NCBI RefSeq assembly: GCF_036503815.1
Contig: NZ_AP027764.1
Location: 1,984,001 to 2,048,000 of the forward strand
Direction: 5' to 3'
From: Escherichia coli
GTDB taxonomy: Bacteria; Pseudomonadota; Gammaproteobacteria; Enterobacterales; Enterobacteriaceae
DNA: 64,000 bases
A program made the position numbers and the translations under genes. Every line of letters starts with the position of its first letter. Positions within the stretch are counted from its first letter, which is position 1. Below, piece by piece: positions 1 to 7,572 of the stretch. The notes beneath the pieces are model-generated. The model was not told the origin of the DNA. It worked only from the letters and a program-made list of their open reading frames with translations, and ran no database searches.

Positions 1-377
1 AATACCGGAAGGAATGATAAAAAAGTATGTGAAATTAACGTATTACTGGCACGGTGTGTGTGTGCATGAATGATGACGGGCGGGCTGATAATAATATTTG
101 TTGATTATTATCAGGTTAAATTAAACATCCGGAGGAAGACTTTCTTTATATTTCAGATGGGGTTGTATGCTGTCTCTGTGGCTGAATTTGGTAACGACAA
201 TAATGTGTAAGGCGTGAAAGACAGGAATACAGTAGTCCCTTTTGTTGTAAGGGACGGTCTTTAATCTGGTTAAACGTTTCCTGGCCACTTAGGCCGATAC
301 TTACCGGGCCGGGTGGTGAAATTCGTTTTCATGCCGCAGTGGTATCCGTCTGTACCTGTTGCATAAAAAACACAGAG
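1..377. other. Non-coding left edge of the HPI accessory module
   Basis: I find no credible gene in this stretch on either strand. It contains a perfect 11-bp inverted repeat, CTGATAATAAT at 85-95 and its complement at 104-114, around an 8-nt loop. With no T-run beside it, it could be a protein-binding site or a weak hairpin. The rest is unremarkable intergenic sequence downstream of the broken Hha-family gene. Confidence 0.5.
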
Positions 378-593
378 TTATCTGACATATTTCCAGGCAT
401 TACCGGGAACCTTATCAAAGTACTGGTTCATTACAATCTCTGCGCGGCGATAATCTGCTGCGGCATAAAGCATTTCAAGCTCATTCCCTGTGAGCTTTTC
501 TTCCATATGCCCGACAACCTTTTCCAGCAGGCTGCCGTCATTTATTTACCGCAGTTTTCTGACGAATTCCATCTTGTTTGCCGGTTTGTTCAT
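378..593 (-). pseudogene. Hha/YmoA-family nucleoid modulator, broken by an in-frame stop
   Basis: Read from ATG at 593, the frame gives MNKPANKMEFVRKLR, then TAA (546-548) at codon 16, and continues in the same frame to a second TAA at 378-380. That makes 71 codons in all, against 72 aa for Hha. The part after the stop carries the Hha signature: LTGNELEMLYAAAD, then RRAEIVMNQYFDKVP and a WKYVR end. It lines up without gaps with Hha (ELSDNELAVFYSAAD, MNKLYDKIPSSVWKFIR). Hha/YmoA proteins pair with H-NS to silence horizontally acquired DNA. An AGAGG-like ribosome site precedes the ATG. The stop replaces a residue that is basic in Hha. Translation might restart at the ATG of codon 31 but would lack helix 1. 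I infer a recent nonsense mutation. Confidence 0.8.
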
Positions 594-715
594 GTCTGAC
601 CTCTGGTGTACTGACTGTAAAAAAGGATTGCCACAGCAGGAGATGTGAGCAGGTTATTCATCCATGACATGGAGGCACGGGAACCTGAAAACAAGCCGGC
701 TGGTGCATATTAAAA

Positions 716-741
716 TGTGCGGAGCTATTCTCCTCCGCACA
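716..741 (-). terminator. Hairpin terminator after the zinc-finger gene
   Basis: A perfect 9-bp stem (TGTGCGGAG at 716-724 and its complement at 733-741) encloses an 8-nt loop and is followed on the minus strand by TTTTAATAT. It lies 7 bp beyond the stop of the zinc-finger gene, so it plausibly ends the minus-strand operon that starts near 1903 or 2969. Confidence 0.6.
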
Positions 742-748
742 TACAGAT

Positions 749-958
749 TTAACGTCTGCGTTTCTCCAGTATCGACTGACAGTCAGTACAGGTTGTTACA
801 CCCGGCAGCGTCTGACGGCGTTTTTCCGGAATAGCCTTGCCGCATAATCGACAGTGCTGCAGGGAAGGTGTCGGTGTGGGTCTTAACCGGCTTTGTTCAA
901 TCAGTGCTTCTAGGCACCGTTCATTAAACGCCTGATCGCGATCGATTTCATCTGGCAC
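749..958 (-). CDS. TraR/DksA-like C4 zinc-finger protein
   Basis: A 69-aa protein with one four-cysteine zinc finger (CRLCGKAIPEKRR, then CTDC), the pattern of the short TraR/DksA and YbiI-like proteins found on plasmids, phages and ICEs. TraR-type proteins bind the RNA polymerase secondary channel and act like DksA with ppGpp. The N-terminus (DEIDRDQAFNERCLEALIEQ) resembles the TraR helix. Its start overlaps the end of the upstream DUF2857 gene by 11 bp, indicating translational coupling in one operon. A hairpin terminator follows directly. Whether this protein touches RNA polymerase is inferred from family similarity. Confidence 0.75.
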   Translation of the reverse strand: MPDEIDRDQAFNERCLEALIEQSRLRPTPTPSLQHCRLCGKAIPEKRRQTLPGVTTCTDCQSILEKRRR

Positions 959-1529
959 GTTGTATTCTCCTTACCGTGTTCTTTCTTTCGCAATGCGTGA
1001 TGCAGTTCCAGACAACGGTCAGCGAGGGGGCAGTACACGATGAAAGGTTTTCTGTAACCAGCATCATGGCGTCCAGCGCCTCCGGGGAATCAATGTTTTC
1101 GACCCGATATTTTTGCCACTGATGCCAGATTGCAGCATCGGTTTCTTCATCCGGAATGGGTGTTCTCCCGTTTGGAACGGAGACACCGAGTAACCGGCGG
1201 CGTGCACAGGTTTCTCTGGAGCCAACCCCGAAATAACGGTTCATCAGTGCGATTGAGCCCCCCAGCCTGACAGCTCTGTTCAGTTGTTCCTGACGCCTGT
1301 TTTCCTCGTGGGATGATGCCAGTAATTTTTGCAGGACATCATGGCGGATAGTAATATCGACAAGCGGTAAAGGTGCCTGACTGAGGGTGATAAGATCGTT
1401 TATTGATAAGCAACCGAGCAAATTCATTTCATCGTAAGTGAATCCCATAGTTTCGCAGTGATGAATATTTCCTTCCCGTAGCGCCTGAAGAGCAACGGTT
1501 AATATAATATGATTCAGGGATGGAAGCAT
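948..1529 (-). CDS. DUF2857 (STY4526/YPO1902-type) island protein
   Basis: This 193-aa protein resembles the DUF2857 family, which is carried by genomic islands and ICEs including Yersinia HPIs and Salmonella SPI-7. NCBI-style naming calls these pathogenicity island replication proteins, but a biochemical role is not established to my knowledge. The middle part (LNRAVRLGGSIALMNRYFGV, then ETCARRRLLGV) looks like a helix-turn-helix segment. The start at 1529 has a strong AAGGAGT ribosome site placed inside the end of the preceding small ORF (16-bp overlap). Its 3' end overlaps the zinc-finger gene. The tight overlaps argue for one accessory operon reading leftward. Function remains unknown. 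Confidence 0.7.
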   Translation of the reverse strand: MLPSLNHIILTVALQALREGNIHHCETMGFTYDEMNLLGCLSINDLITLSQAPLPLVDITIRHDVLQKLLASSHEENRRQEQLNRAVRLGGSIALMNRYFGVGSRETCARRRLLGVSVPNGRTPIPDEETDAAIWHQWQKYRVENIDSPEALDAMMLVTENLSSCTAPSLTVVWNCITHCERKNTVRRIQRAR

Positions 1530-1699
1530 GAAATTGACTCCTTAACTGAATAAGTACTCAGTAATTCAGCTGAATATTCAGTGAATGGTATAGTGTCATA
1601 TAGCACAATACCGGGCAGGTCTGAAATATACATGCAGGTGCTTTTTTTTATACCTGCAGGATCGAAGTTTATGAGTGCCGGGATATTAATGTTCATCAT
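1514..1699 (-). CDS. Small overlapping ORF of unknown function (61 aa)
   Basis: The 61-aa ORF lies between the excisionase-like gene and the DUF2857 gene. It begins with a double ATG preceded by GAGGAGAAG, a good ribosome site, and ends 16 bp inside the next gene, a typical operon arrangement. I recognise no family. The translation (MMNINIPALINFDPAGIKKS...) has no clear membrane segment or motif. The start signal and its tiling between two real genes are the only evidence that it is expressed. Confidence 0.45.
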   Translation of the reverse strand: MMNINIPALINFDPAGIKKSTCMYISDLPGIVLYDTIPFTEYSAELLSTYSVKESISCFHP

Positions 1700-1717
1700 C
1701 TTCTCCTCATTGCGTCT

Positions 1718-1903
1718 TTATCGGTCAGATAACTTTTTGTTGATCCACTCGTCAATCTCAGACTCGAGCCAGGCAACACTAGCAGGGCCTATTTTTATTG
1801 AACGGGGAAATGCACCCTCTTTCATATAAAGGTATATCTGTGAACGCTTCAGCCCTGTTTTTTGCTCAACCTGTCTGAGGCGTAGTAACTGATAAGATGT
1901 CAT
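1718..1903 (-). CDS. hef: AlpA-family excisionase, Hef-like
   Basis: A 61-aa MerR-like winged-helix protein of the AlpA family: LLRLRQVEQKTGLKRSQIYL is the recognition region and FPRSIKIGPASVAWLESEI the wing and tail. In the Yersinia HPI an AlpA-type protein, Hef, is the recombination directionality factor that acts with the island integrase in excision. The same island context makes this its probable counterpart, with intB in this window as the partner recombinase. I chose ATG at 1903 because AGGAGG (1908-1913) lies 4 nt upstream; the longer frame to 1999 has no such signal. A perfect inverted repeat at 1981-2014 lies just upstream. AlpA-like regulators are common, so a purely transcriptional role is possible. 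Confidence 0.75.
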   Translation of the reverse strand: MTSYQLLRLRQVEQKTGLKRSQIYLYMKEGAFPRSIKIGPASVAWLESEIDEWINKKLSDR

Positions 1904-1980
1904 ATATCCTCCTGTGACTGAAATAAACGGTGGCCGGAGAATAAAAAAACACAGTGGAAGCCTGAGAGAAAGCTGGTGAG

Positions 1981-2014
1981 CCCTAAATAAGGGATGCAAA
2001 ACCCTTATTTAGGG
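1981..2014. repeat. Perfect 13-bp inverted repeat upstream of hef
   Basis: CCCTAAATAAGGG (1981-1993) and its exact complement (2002-2014) flank an 8-nt spacer. The element sits between the stop of the 308-aa gene and the start of the Hef-like gene. No T-run follows on either strand, so an operator or recombination-accessory site is more likely than a terminator. A hairpin ending the upstream transcript cannot be excluded. Confidence 0.6.
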
Positions 2015-2042
2015 TTGTCGGCCATTACAAATGGGGATGGTA

Positions 2043-2969
2043 TTAGCCGGATAAGGATGTCGAAGATGGCGAACCACGCTTCAGCGCATTTTTCAGTGTT
2101 TCAGCGTCCAGTTTTTCCCCGATGCCATCGCCTGATGCCCATTGTTCAAAAATAGAAAGGAGCTTATAGGGATGATTCAGCAGTGGGCTGATAATATCAT
2201 TGTGCTTGCAGGCCAGCCAAAACAGGCGTGATAACGGTGTTGTCATACGGGAAGGTGAAATGGGATGACTCTCCCTTTTTTTGTATAAATTAATTAGTCT
2301 TTCGACTTCGGTGTGGCGAATAACAAAACAGGCATCAGGCGGTAATGTATAAAGAGGAAAACACCCATTGTGATTATATTTTATGGTCGTCACTTCTGTT
2401 AGTTTTTTTATGACATCTAATGCTGTGTTTTTAGGTAGTCTGGAAATTTGTTTTTCTACGCGTTCTTTCCAACTCATCGTTTCGAAAATTTGAAAAAGCT
2501 CCTCTGAAAATCTTACTATAATACCATGGTTAGTTTTTCTTGCCCCCACAATTGGGGAGGGGAATTTAAGTTCACGTGCCAGTATGCGCTGAATCAAAAC
2601 ATATTCATAGCCTATCAGGGGGGTATCTATAATTTGTTGCACAGGACAAACATATCTGGCTTCTGTACAGAGTCTTAAATTTTGACCATAAATAAAACCG
2701 TCCCTGTCAAGCATGCATAGTTTATCAAGTAGGTCTCCCTCAAACTGCCTGAATTTTATTTTTCCATTAAAAGTTTGTATCTTCTTAAGTATCACAGGAG
2801 ACTGGAAATAGACCGATAGTAGGATGTTGCCACTCAAGGCATGACGATAAATATCGCTAGGAGTAATTTTTTGTTTTATGGCTTTGGTAGTGATCTCAAC
2901 TGCTTCCGTTATAGTGACCCATGTTGACATATAATGAGTTATAAGCAATGGCTGATATTTTTTTGACAT
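2043..2969 (-). CDS. Conserved HPI accessory protein of unknown function (308 aa)
   Basis: I do not recognise a characterised family. The start was placed at ATG 2969 (MSKKYQPLL...), which has AAGGAG 8-9 nt upstream; an upstream ATG at 3026 lacks one. The N-terminal part (STWVTITEAVEITTKAIKQ, then TPSDIYRHALSG) looks like a DNA-binding or adaptor helix pair of the kind seen in island regulators. The rest is mixed alpha/beta with many basic residues, and no signal peptide or membrane segment is evident. It heads the leftward accessory operon containing Hef, so a role in island maintenance or regulation is a guess from context. Its base composition is more AT-rich than the ybt genes. Confidence 0.6.
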   Translation of the reverse strand: MSKKYQPLLITHYMSTWVTITEAVEITTKAIKQKITPSDIYRHALSGNILLSVYFQSPVILKKIQTFNGKIKFRQFEGDLLDKLCMLDRDGFIYGQNLRLCTEARYVCPVQQIIDTPLIGYEYVLIQRILARELKFPSPIVGARKTNHGIIVRFSEELFQIFETMSWKERVEKQISRLPKNTALDVIKKLTEVTTIKYNHNGCFPLYTLPPDACFVIRHTEVERLINLYKKRESHPISPSRMTTPLSRLFWLACKHNDIISPLLNHPYKLLSIFEQWASGDGIGEKLDAETLKNALKRGSPSSTSLSG

Positions 2970-3801
2970 AATATTATCTCCTTCTACACAACAATTCGTT
3001 CCGTTAAGGAAAAAGATTGGTGTCACAAGTATTTATTTATGATTAATCAGAGGGTTTGTGACAGAGAAAAGGATGTATATTTCTGAGTAAACATGTACAG
3101 GCCTATGGGGTGACTATTTAATGAGTAAATGCCGAATGATTTTCGGGGTGATGATTATAACTTGAGGAAAAATCCCAGCGTGGTTTGAGTAGTGTACCTG
3201 AGTGATATTTGTGTTATGTATGCATTGATTGCAGAAGAATAAATATAGTTCAGGCTAGTATAGTTTGTGGTAGCTATGAGAATATATAATCTATTTTACC
3301 TATAAAATAATTTATATGTATGGGGTGGTTTTTTTTGTGGCGAATTGGTTTTACTGAACCCTAACTTTTGATTTTTAAGTTTGCACTTATTGATATGTTA
3401 ATATGATAAATGCTTTATATCAGTTTTACTCTACAGAATTTCAAAAAATATATGTGTTAATGACTGTTTTTGCCGATGAAATCTTTGAGTTTTCGAAATT
3501 GTTTTGAGTTGAGGGTGTGTAATTGTAAAGGTTTTATTAATTCGGGTTGTTTTTTTAGGTTGTTTGTCTGTGCTTTTATATTCTGGAGATGTGCCTTGTA
3601 TATAGGATTGTTTGTTGGTTGTGTTTTTAATGTTGCACTGTTGTGAATTTTTATTTTGATATGATTATTTCTTTAGTATAAGGAGAGAAAGGAACGAGAA
3701 AGTTAAATCTATTTGTCCTAATCGCAATTTCATTGTTTAAATAATCACTATGGATTAATATTTTTTGCGACTCTGCTGAGTTACTGGTTTTAACTAGTGG
3801 T
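2970..3801. other. AT-rich gene-free stretch between accessory module and fyuA
   Basis: About 830 bp without a plausible ORF on either strand, visibly richer in A and T than the ybt locus. It is full of T-runs and short AT palindromes. The segment next to 2969 must hold the promoter of the 308-aa gene. The remainder may be a decayed gene or an H-NS-bound spacer; the Yersinia HPI also has an AT-rich part on the fyuA side. Confidence 0.55.
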
Positions 3802-3834
3802 GTAAAAGGGATACCTTTTCGGTATCCCTTTTAC
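3802..3834 (-). terminator. fyuA terminator
   Basis: A 14-bp perfect stem (GTAAAAGGGATACC at 3802-3815 and complement at 3821-3834) with a 5-nt loop lies 5 bp past the fyuA stop. The A-rich and T-rich ends of the stem make it a likely bidirectional intrinsic terminator that insulates fyuA from the AT-rich region. Confidence 0.8.
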
Positions 3835-3839
3835 AATAA

Positions 3840-5861
3840 TCAGAAGAAATCAATTCGCGTATTGATACCGACGGTGCGACCCATATTGACCTGCGCGACG
3901 GCGCTGCTGCCGTTCATGTAGCCATAGGTACGGTAACGACGGTCGAACAGGTTATCGACATAGACGGAAATGTTCATCCGTTCAGTCGCCTGCCAGCCCA
4001 GGCTGCTGTCCAGGGTGGCATAGGTGCCTTGCCGCAACTGGTTGTCGCCATCGAAATAATGCGGCCCGACCAGATTAACCGCCAGTCGGGGCATCAGTGC
4101 GCCATAGCGCGTATCAATCACGCCGTTCACGCTGCTTCCCGCGCCATAACGTGGTACGAACGGCACCCGGTTACCGTGATACAACTCACTGTCATTGGTG
4201 AATTCGGAACGGATCACGTTGCCATTGATATCCCATGACCAGCCTGGCGCAAACCGCCACTTCGCTTCAAGCTCAACGCCGGTGGCGTCGGCTTTACCCG
4301 CATTGCTTAATGTCTGCATCCCGACCGGGCCAGAGTAAAGCTGCATGTCTTTGGTGTGGGTATAAAACGTCGCGGCTTGCAGCGTGACGTCAGCGGTTTC
4401 GTAGCGGGTGCCAAGTTCATAGTTGATGGATTTCTCGGCGACGAACGGTTTGGCATCAAGACCCGCAGTAGGCACGATGTTGTACCCGGAAGGTTTATAT
4501 CCCTGGGCTACACGGGTATACACTCTCCAGTCATCGGTCAGCATATAGCCTGCGGATAGCTGCCCGAGCACCTGATCGTCATTGCTCTTACCCTGGTCGC
4601 CAAACGGGTTGCCGAGCATGCTGCCGTGATATTGTGTACTGGATTTATCATGCGAGAAGCGCACGCCGCCGCCGATATCAAAACGATCGGTTAAATGCCA
4701 GGTCAGGTCACTGTATGCGGCCAGCGTTTCAGCGGTGGTATAGCCGGTACTGCTTAAATAAGGCATTGTCGGCATGTCGTAGGCTGAATTTAACTTCTCG
4801 CGGGTGTTCTGCCGGTACAGCCCAAACACCATATCAACGGTACGCGCATCGCCCAGGGTTGCGGCGCGCAGCTCCTGCACATCCTGATTCCAGCGCTGAG
4901 GCATATTGACGATTAACGAACCGGAAGGGAAGGTGCGCGAATAATGCTGCTGCTGCCAGGCGCTGATCAGGTTGAAAACCCAGTCATCGGTGGTGTATTT
5001 CCCACTCAGGGTCTGGCTGTCAGTGCAGCGCCGCATGTACGGGTCTGGTGAACCATCGCTGATCGACAGCTTACGGCCCTTAATATCATTCCATCCCACA
5101 TAGGCGTCCTGGGTGGCGCGGGTACATTCGCGTGAGGCGGCAAAGCCCATTTCCCAGGGCTGATCGTCCGGCGCCAGACGCAGTTTCACATTCCCTATGC
5201 TGGCGCGGGTGCCGCCTAAGTCATCGCTTCCCGTCGCGGGGTTAATCATGTCGCCGTCATCAACCTGGCGTAACAGGGTGACGCTGCCGTACAGCAGGCC
5301 ATCCTGAATGGGGCCGCTCAGGTTGAACTTACTTCGATAACTGTCGCGGCTACTGACGCCGCCTTCAATATAGCCGCGCGGCGTGCTGTCCGGCTGCTGG
5401 GTGACGATGTTGATGATCCCGCCCTGAGCGCTTTTGCCATATAACGTTCCCTGTGGGCCTCGCAGCAACTCCACGCTTTGCACATCGGTAAGCGCCTGGA
5501 TGGTGTTGGTGGAAAGCTGAGGGACGCCATCGACATACAGGGTGACGGCGGGGTTATAGAAGTCCTGCGCTGAAGAGACGCCGCGTAGCGAGATCGTCGA
5601 AAAAAGCATGTTGCCGCTATTTTCAATATTGAGCCCGGGCAAGACTCTGGGGAGTTTGTCGCTGGCGGTGACGCCGGCGTCGCTTAATTCCGGCGCGCTG
5701 ACAACAGTAGACGAGACGTTGTTGGCTGATGCCGAGCGGGAAGATTGTTTACTGGCGGTAACCACCAGCGTGCTTTCGTCTTGCTGTGAAGTCTGGGCAT
5801 TAGCAATGGCGGGGAGCAATAATCCCCCCAAGGCCAGAGGATAAAGCCGTGTCATTTTCAT
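3840..5861 (-). CDS. fyuA: Ferric yersiniabactin / pesticin receptor FyuA (Psn)
   Basis: A 673-aa TonB-dependent outer-membrane receptor that imports ferric yersiniabactin and is also the pesticin receptor. A signal peptide (MKMTRLYPLALGGLLLPAIANA) is predicted to be cut before QTSQQ, followed by a TonB box region (DESTLVVTA). The plug domain spans about residues 45-160 (RVLPGLNIENSG, SVELLRGPQGTLYGKSAQGG). The 22-strand barrel follows and ends in the aromatic C-terminus RTVGINTRIDFF, the usual outer-membrane targeting signal. Length matches Yersinia FyuA. It is transcribed alone from a promoter with a Fur-box-like site (5917-5935) and a YbtA-type inverted repeat (5948-5981), and ends at a strong hairpin. 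No defect is visible. Confidence 0.97.
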   Translation of the reverse strand: MKMTRLYPLALGGLLLPAIANAQTSQQDESTLVVTASKQSSRSASANNVSSTVVSAPELSDAGVTASDKLPRVLPGLNIENSGNMLFSTISLRGVSSAQDFYNPAVTLYVDGVPQLSTNTIQALTDVQSVELLRGPQGTLYGKSAQGGIINIVTQQPDSTPRGYIEGGVSSRDSYRSKFNLSGPIQDGLLYGSVTLLRQVDDGDMINPATGSDDLGGTRASIGNVKLRLAPDDQPWEMGFAASRECTRATQDAYVGWNDIKGRKLSISDGSPDPYMRRCTDSQTLSGKYTTDDWVFNLISAWQQQHYSRTFPSGSLIVNMPQRWNQDVQELRAATLGDARTVDMVFGLYRQNTREKLNSAYDMPTMPYLSSTGYTTAETLAAYSDLTWHLTDRFDIGGGVRFSHDKSSTQYHGSMLGNPFGDQGKSNDDQVLGQLSAGYMLTDDWRVYTRVAQGYKPSGYNIVPTAGLDAKPFVAEKSINYELGTRYETADVTLQAATFYTHTKDMQLYSGPVGMQTLSNAGKADATGVELEAKWRFAPGWSWDINGNVIRSEFTNDSELYHGNRVPFVPRYGAGSSVNGVIDTRYGALMPRLAVNLVGPHYFDGDNQLRQGTYATLDSSLGWQATERMNISVYVDNLFDRRYRTYGYMNGSSAVAQVNMGRTVGINTRIDFF

Positions 5862-5916
5862 TGTTGTGAGTCCCTGTAAGACGGCGAAACGCCAAAAATA
5901 CCGACAATGGTGAATT

Positions 5917-5935
5917 GAAAATGATAACTATTTCT
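5917..5935 (-). promoter_or_regulatory. Fur-box-like site upstream of fyuA
   Basis: The 19-mer at 5917-5935 (forward GAAAATGATAACTATTTCT) matches the Fur consensus at 13 of 19 positions, with the core AATGATAA intact. It lies 56 bp upstream of the fyuA ATG, where Fur would block the promoter under iron sufficiency. Confidence 0.7.
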
Positions 5936-5947
5936 AATAGTGGTGCT

Positions 5948-5981
5948 ACCCGAAACGGGTTTATTTCAACCTGTTTCGGGT
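5948..5981 (-). promoter_or_regulatory. YbtA-type inverted repeat upstream of fyuA
   Basis: ACCCGAAACGGGT (5948-5960) and ACCTGTTTCGGGT (5969-5981) form an inverted pair with 12 of 13 complementary positions around an 8-bp spacer. The same arrangement recurs in front of irp2 (25231-25264). Repeats of this kind are the reported binding sites of the AraC-type activator YbtA. The element lies immediately upstream of the Fur-like site, as expected for an activator site. Confidence 0.75.
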
Positions 5982-5991
5982 CGGTTTGCGC

Positions 5992-7569
5992 TTATTGGGC
6001 AGAATGGCGATAATGGTCGACGGCGAGAGCCGTCAGGCGTTTTTTGTCTATCTTGCCGACGGCGGTGAGCGGCCAGTGGTCCAGAAACTCGATTTGGTCA
6101 GGAATTTTCCACGCGCTGAGCCCCATACGGGTCAGTTGTTGACGCAACTGCTGATAGTCAGTTGGCACCTGCTGCGCGATGATAAACGCGCAAATCCGCT
6201 CGCCAAGCAGCGTGTCCGGCGCGGCGACCACCGCGCAATCTTGCACTTCCGCTAAACGCAGCAGTGCCGATTCCACTTCAGCCGCGGCTATTTTTTCTCC
6301 GGCGCGGTTGATCTGCTCTTTTATGCGTCCCTCAACGTGCAGGTTCCCTACCTCATCCAGCCTGACATTGTCGCCTGTGCGGTAAAACCCTTGCGCGGTA
6401 AAGGCCTGCGCGTTGTGGGCAGGGGCGCGGTAATAGCCCGAAATGGTATAAGGGCCGCGCGTTAACAATTGCCCGGTTTCGCCCGGCGCGACGTCGTTCT
6501 CGTCTTGATCAACGATGCGGATTTCATCCAGAGGGGACAACGGGCGCCCCTGGCTGTGGAGAATGGTGGCATGCGGATCGTCCAGCCGGGTAAAACAGAG
6601 CAGGCCTTCCGCCATACCGAAAACCTGTTGCAGGGTACAGTCAAAGGTGGCGATAACCTGCTCAGCAAGCGTCGGGTCGAGCCGGGCGCCGCCTGCCTGA
6701 ATGACGCGCAGCGACGAAAGGTCGCTGTCTTCCCACTCCCTGGCCTGCACCCATAATTGCGCCAGCGCCGGAACCAGGGCGACGTGAGTCACTCTTTCCT
6801 GCGCGATTAAAGGCATCACCTCATCACAGCTGGCGCTGTCGGTCAGCACCACTTTTCCGCCGCAGGCAAGCGTTCCCAGAATACCGGGGCAGGCCAGCGG
6901 AAAGTTATGCGCCACCGGGAGGACGGCGAGATACACGCTCTGTTGGCTGATGCCGCACAGTTCAGCAGAAGCGCTGAAGTTATAGCTATAGTCGGCATGT
7001 CGGCGCGGGATGAGTTTGGGCGTGCCGGTTGTGCCGCCTGAGAGCAACAACAACGCGGTGGCGGAAACATCAGGCTGCGGCCATGCCTGTCGCTCACCGT
7101 GAAGGGAGAAGAGCGGCGTAAAATCGTCGCTCACGGTCTCTCCAGCGACCAGAACATGACGCAAGCAGGCGTGTTTGTGCGCCATCTGTCGGGCCAGCTC
7201 TGCGTGGTTTTCCCCGTGAATAACGTAAGCGACGGGTTGCGCCAGCTCAATCAGCGCGTCGATATCCAGCGGCCGTTGCGAGGGCATCGCCAGCACGGGG
7301 ATAACGCCCAGTCTTAACAAGGAGAACAGCAGGGTAACAAACGCGTTGTCGTTGGGAAGCTGCACAATTACATGCTCCCCCGAACGCAAACCCAGTGATG
7401 ACAGACCTGCGGCAAGTTCGTCAACTTGTGCATCAAGCGCGCTGTAGGTTAACGACCCCTTTGCATCAACGACGGCAATTCGCGAGGCATAACGGGCCGC
7501 CCAGTGGCGCAACTGTTCGGCAATGGGTAAGGGATACTGTTCAATCAGAGATTTAAAGGAAGAATTCAT
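5992..7569 (-). CDS. ybtE: Salicyl-AMP ligase YbtE
   Basis: A 525-aa adenylation enzyme of the DhbE/EntE type. It activates salicylate with ATP and transfers it to the aryl carrier domain of HMWP2 (Ser52), the entry step of yersiniabactin synthesis. The phosphate-binding loop LLLLSGGTTGTPKLIPR lies near residue 180, the A5-like FGMAEG follows, and the C-terminal hinge and lysine loop are present (YRTGDNVRLDE, GRIKEQINRAGEKI, TAVGKIDKK). It is the last gene of the irp2-irp1-ybtU-ybtT-ybtE operon, beginning 3 bp after the ybtT stop. Its stop lies just beyond the fyuA regulatory repeat. The length equals that known for YbtE. Confidence 0.96.
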   Translation of the reverse strand: MNSSFKSLIEQYPLPIAEQLRHWAARYASRIAVVDAKGSLTYSALDAQVDELAAGLSSLGLRSGEHVIVQLPNDNAFVTLLFSLLRLGVIPVLAMPSQRPLDIDALIELAQPVAYVIHGENHAELARQMAHKHACLRHVLVAGETVSDDFTPLFSLHGERQAWPQPDVSATALLLLSGGTTGTPKLIPRRHADYSYNFSASAELCGISQQSVYLAVLPVAHNFPLACPGILGTLACGGKVVLTDSASCDEVMPLIAQERVTHVALVPALAQLWVQAREWEDSDLSSLRVIQAGGARLDPTLAEQVIATFDCTLQQVFGMAEGLLCFTRLDDPHATILHSQGRPLSPLDEIRIVDQDENDVAPGETGQLLTRGPYTISGYYRAPAHNAQAFTAQGFYRTGDNVRLDEVGNLHVEGRIKEQINRAGEKIAAAEVESALLRLAEVQDCAVVAAPDTLLGERICAFIIAQQVPTDYQQLRQQLTRMGLSAWKIPDQIEFLDHWPLTAVGKIDKKRLTALAVDHYRHSAQ

Positions 7570-7572
7570 GCG

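Noticed and set aside
339..599. Plus-strand 86-aa ORF at the left edge
   Set aside because: It is antisense to the Hha-family reading frame, has no ribosome site and no family resemblance.
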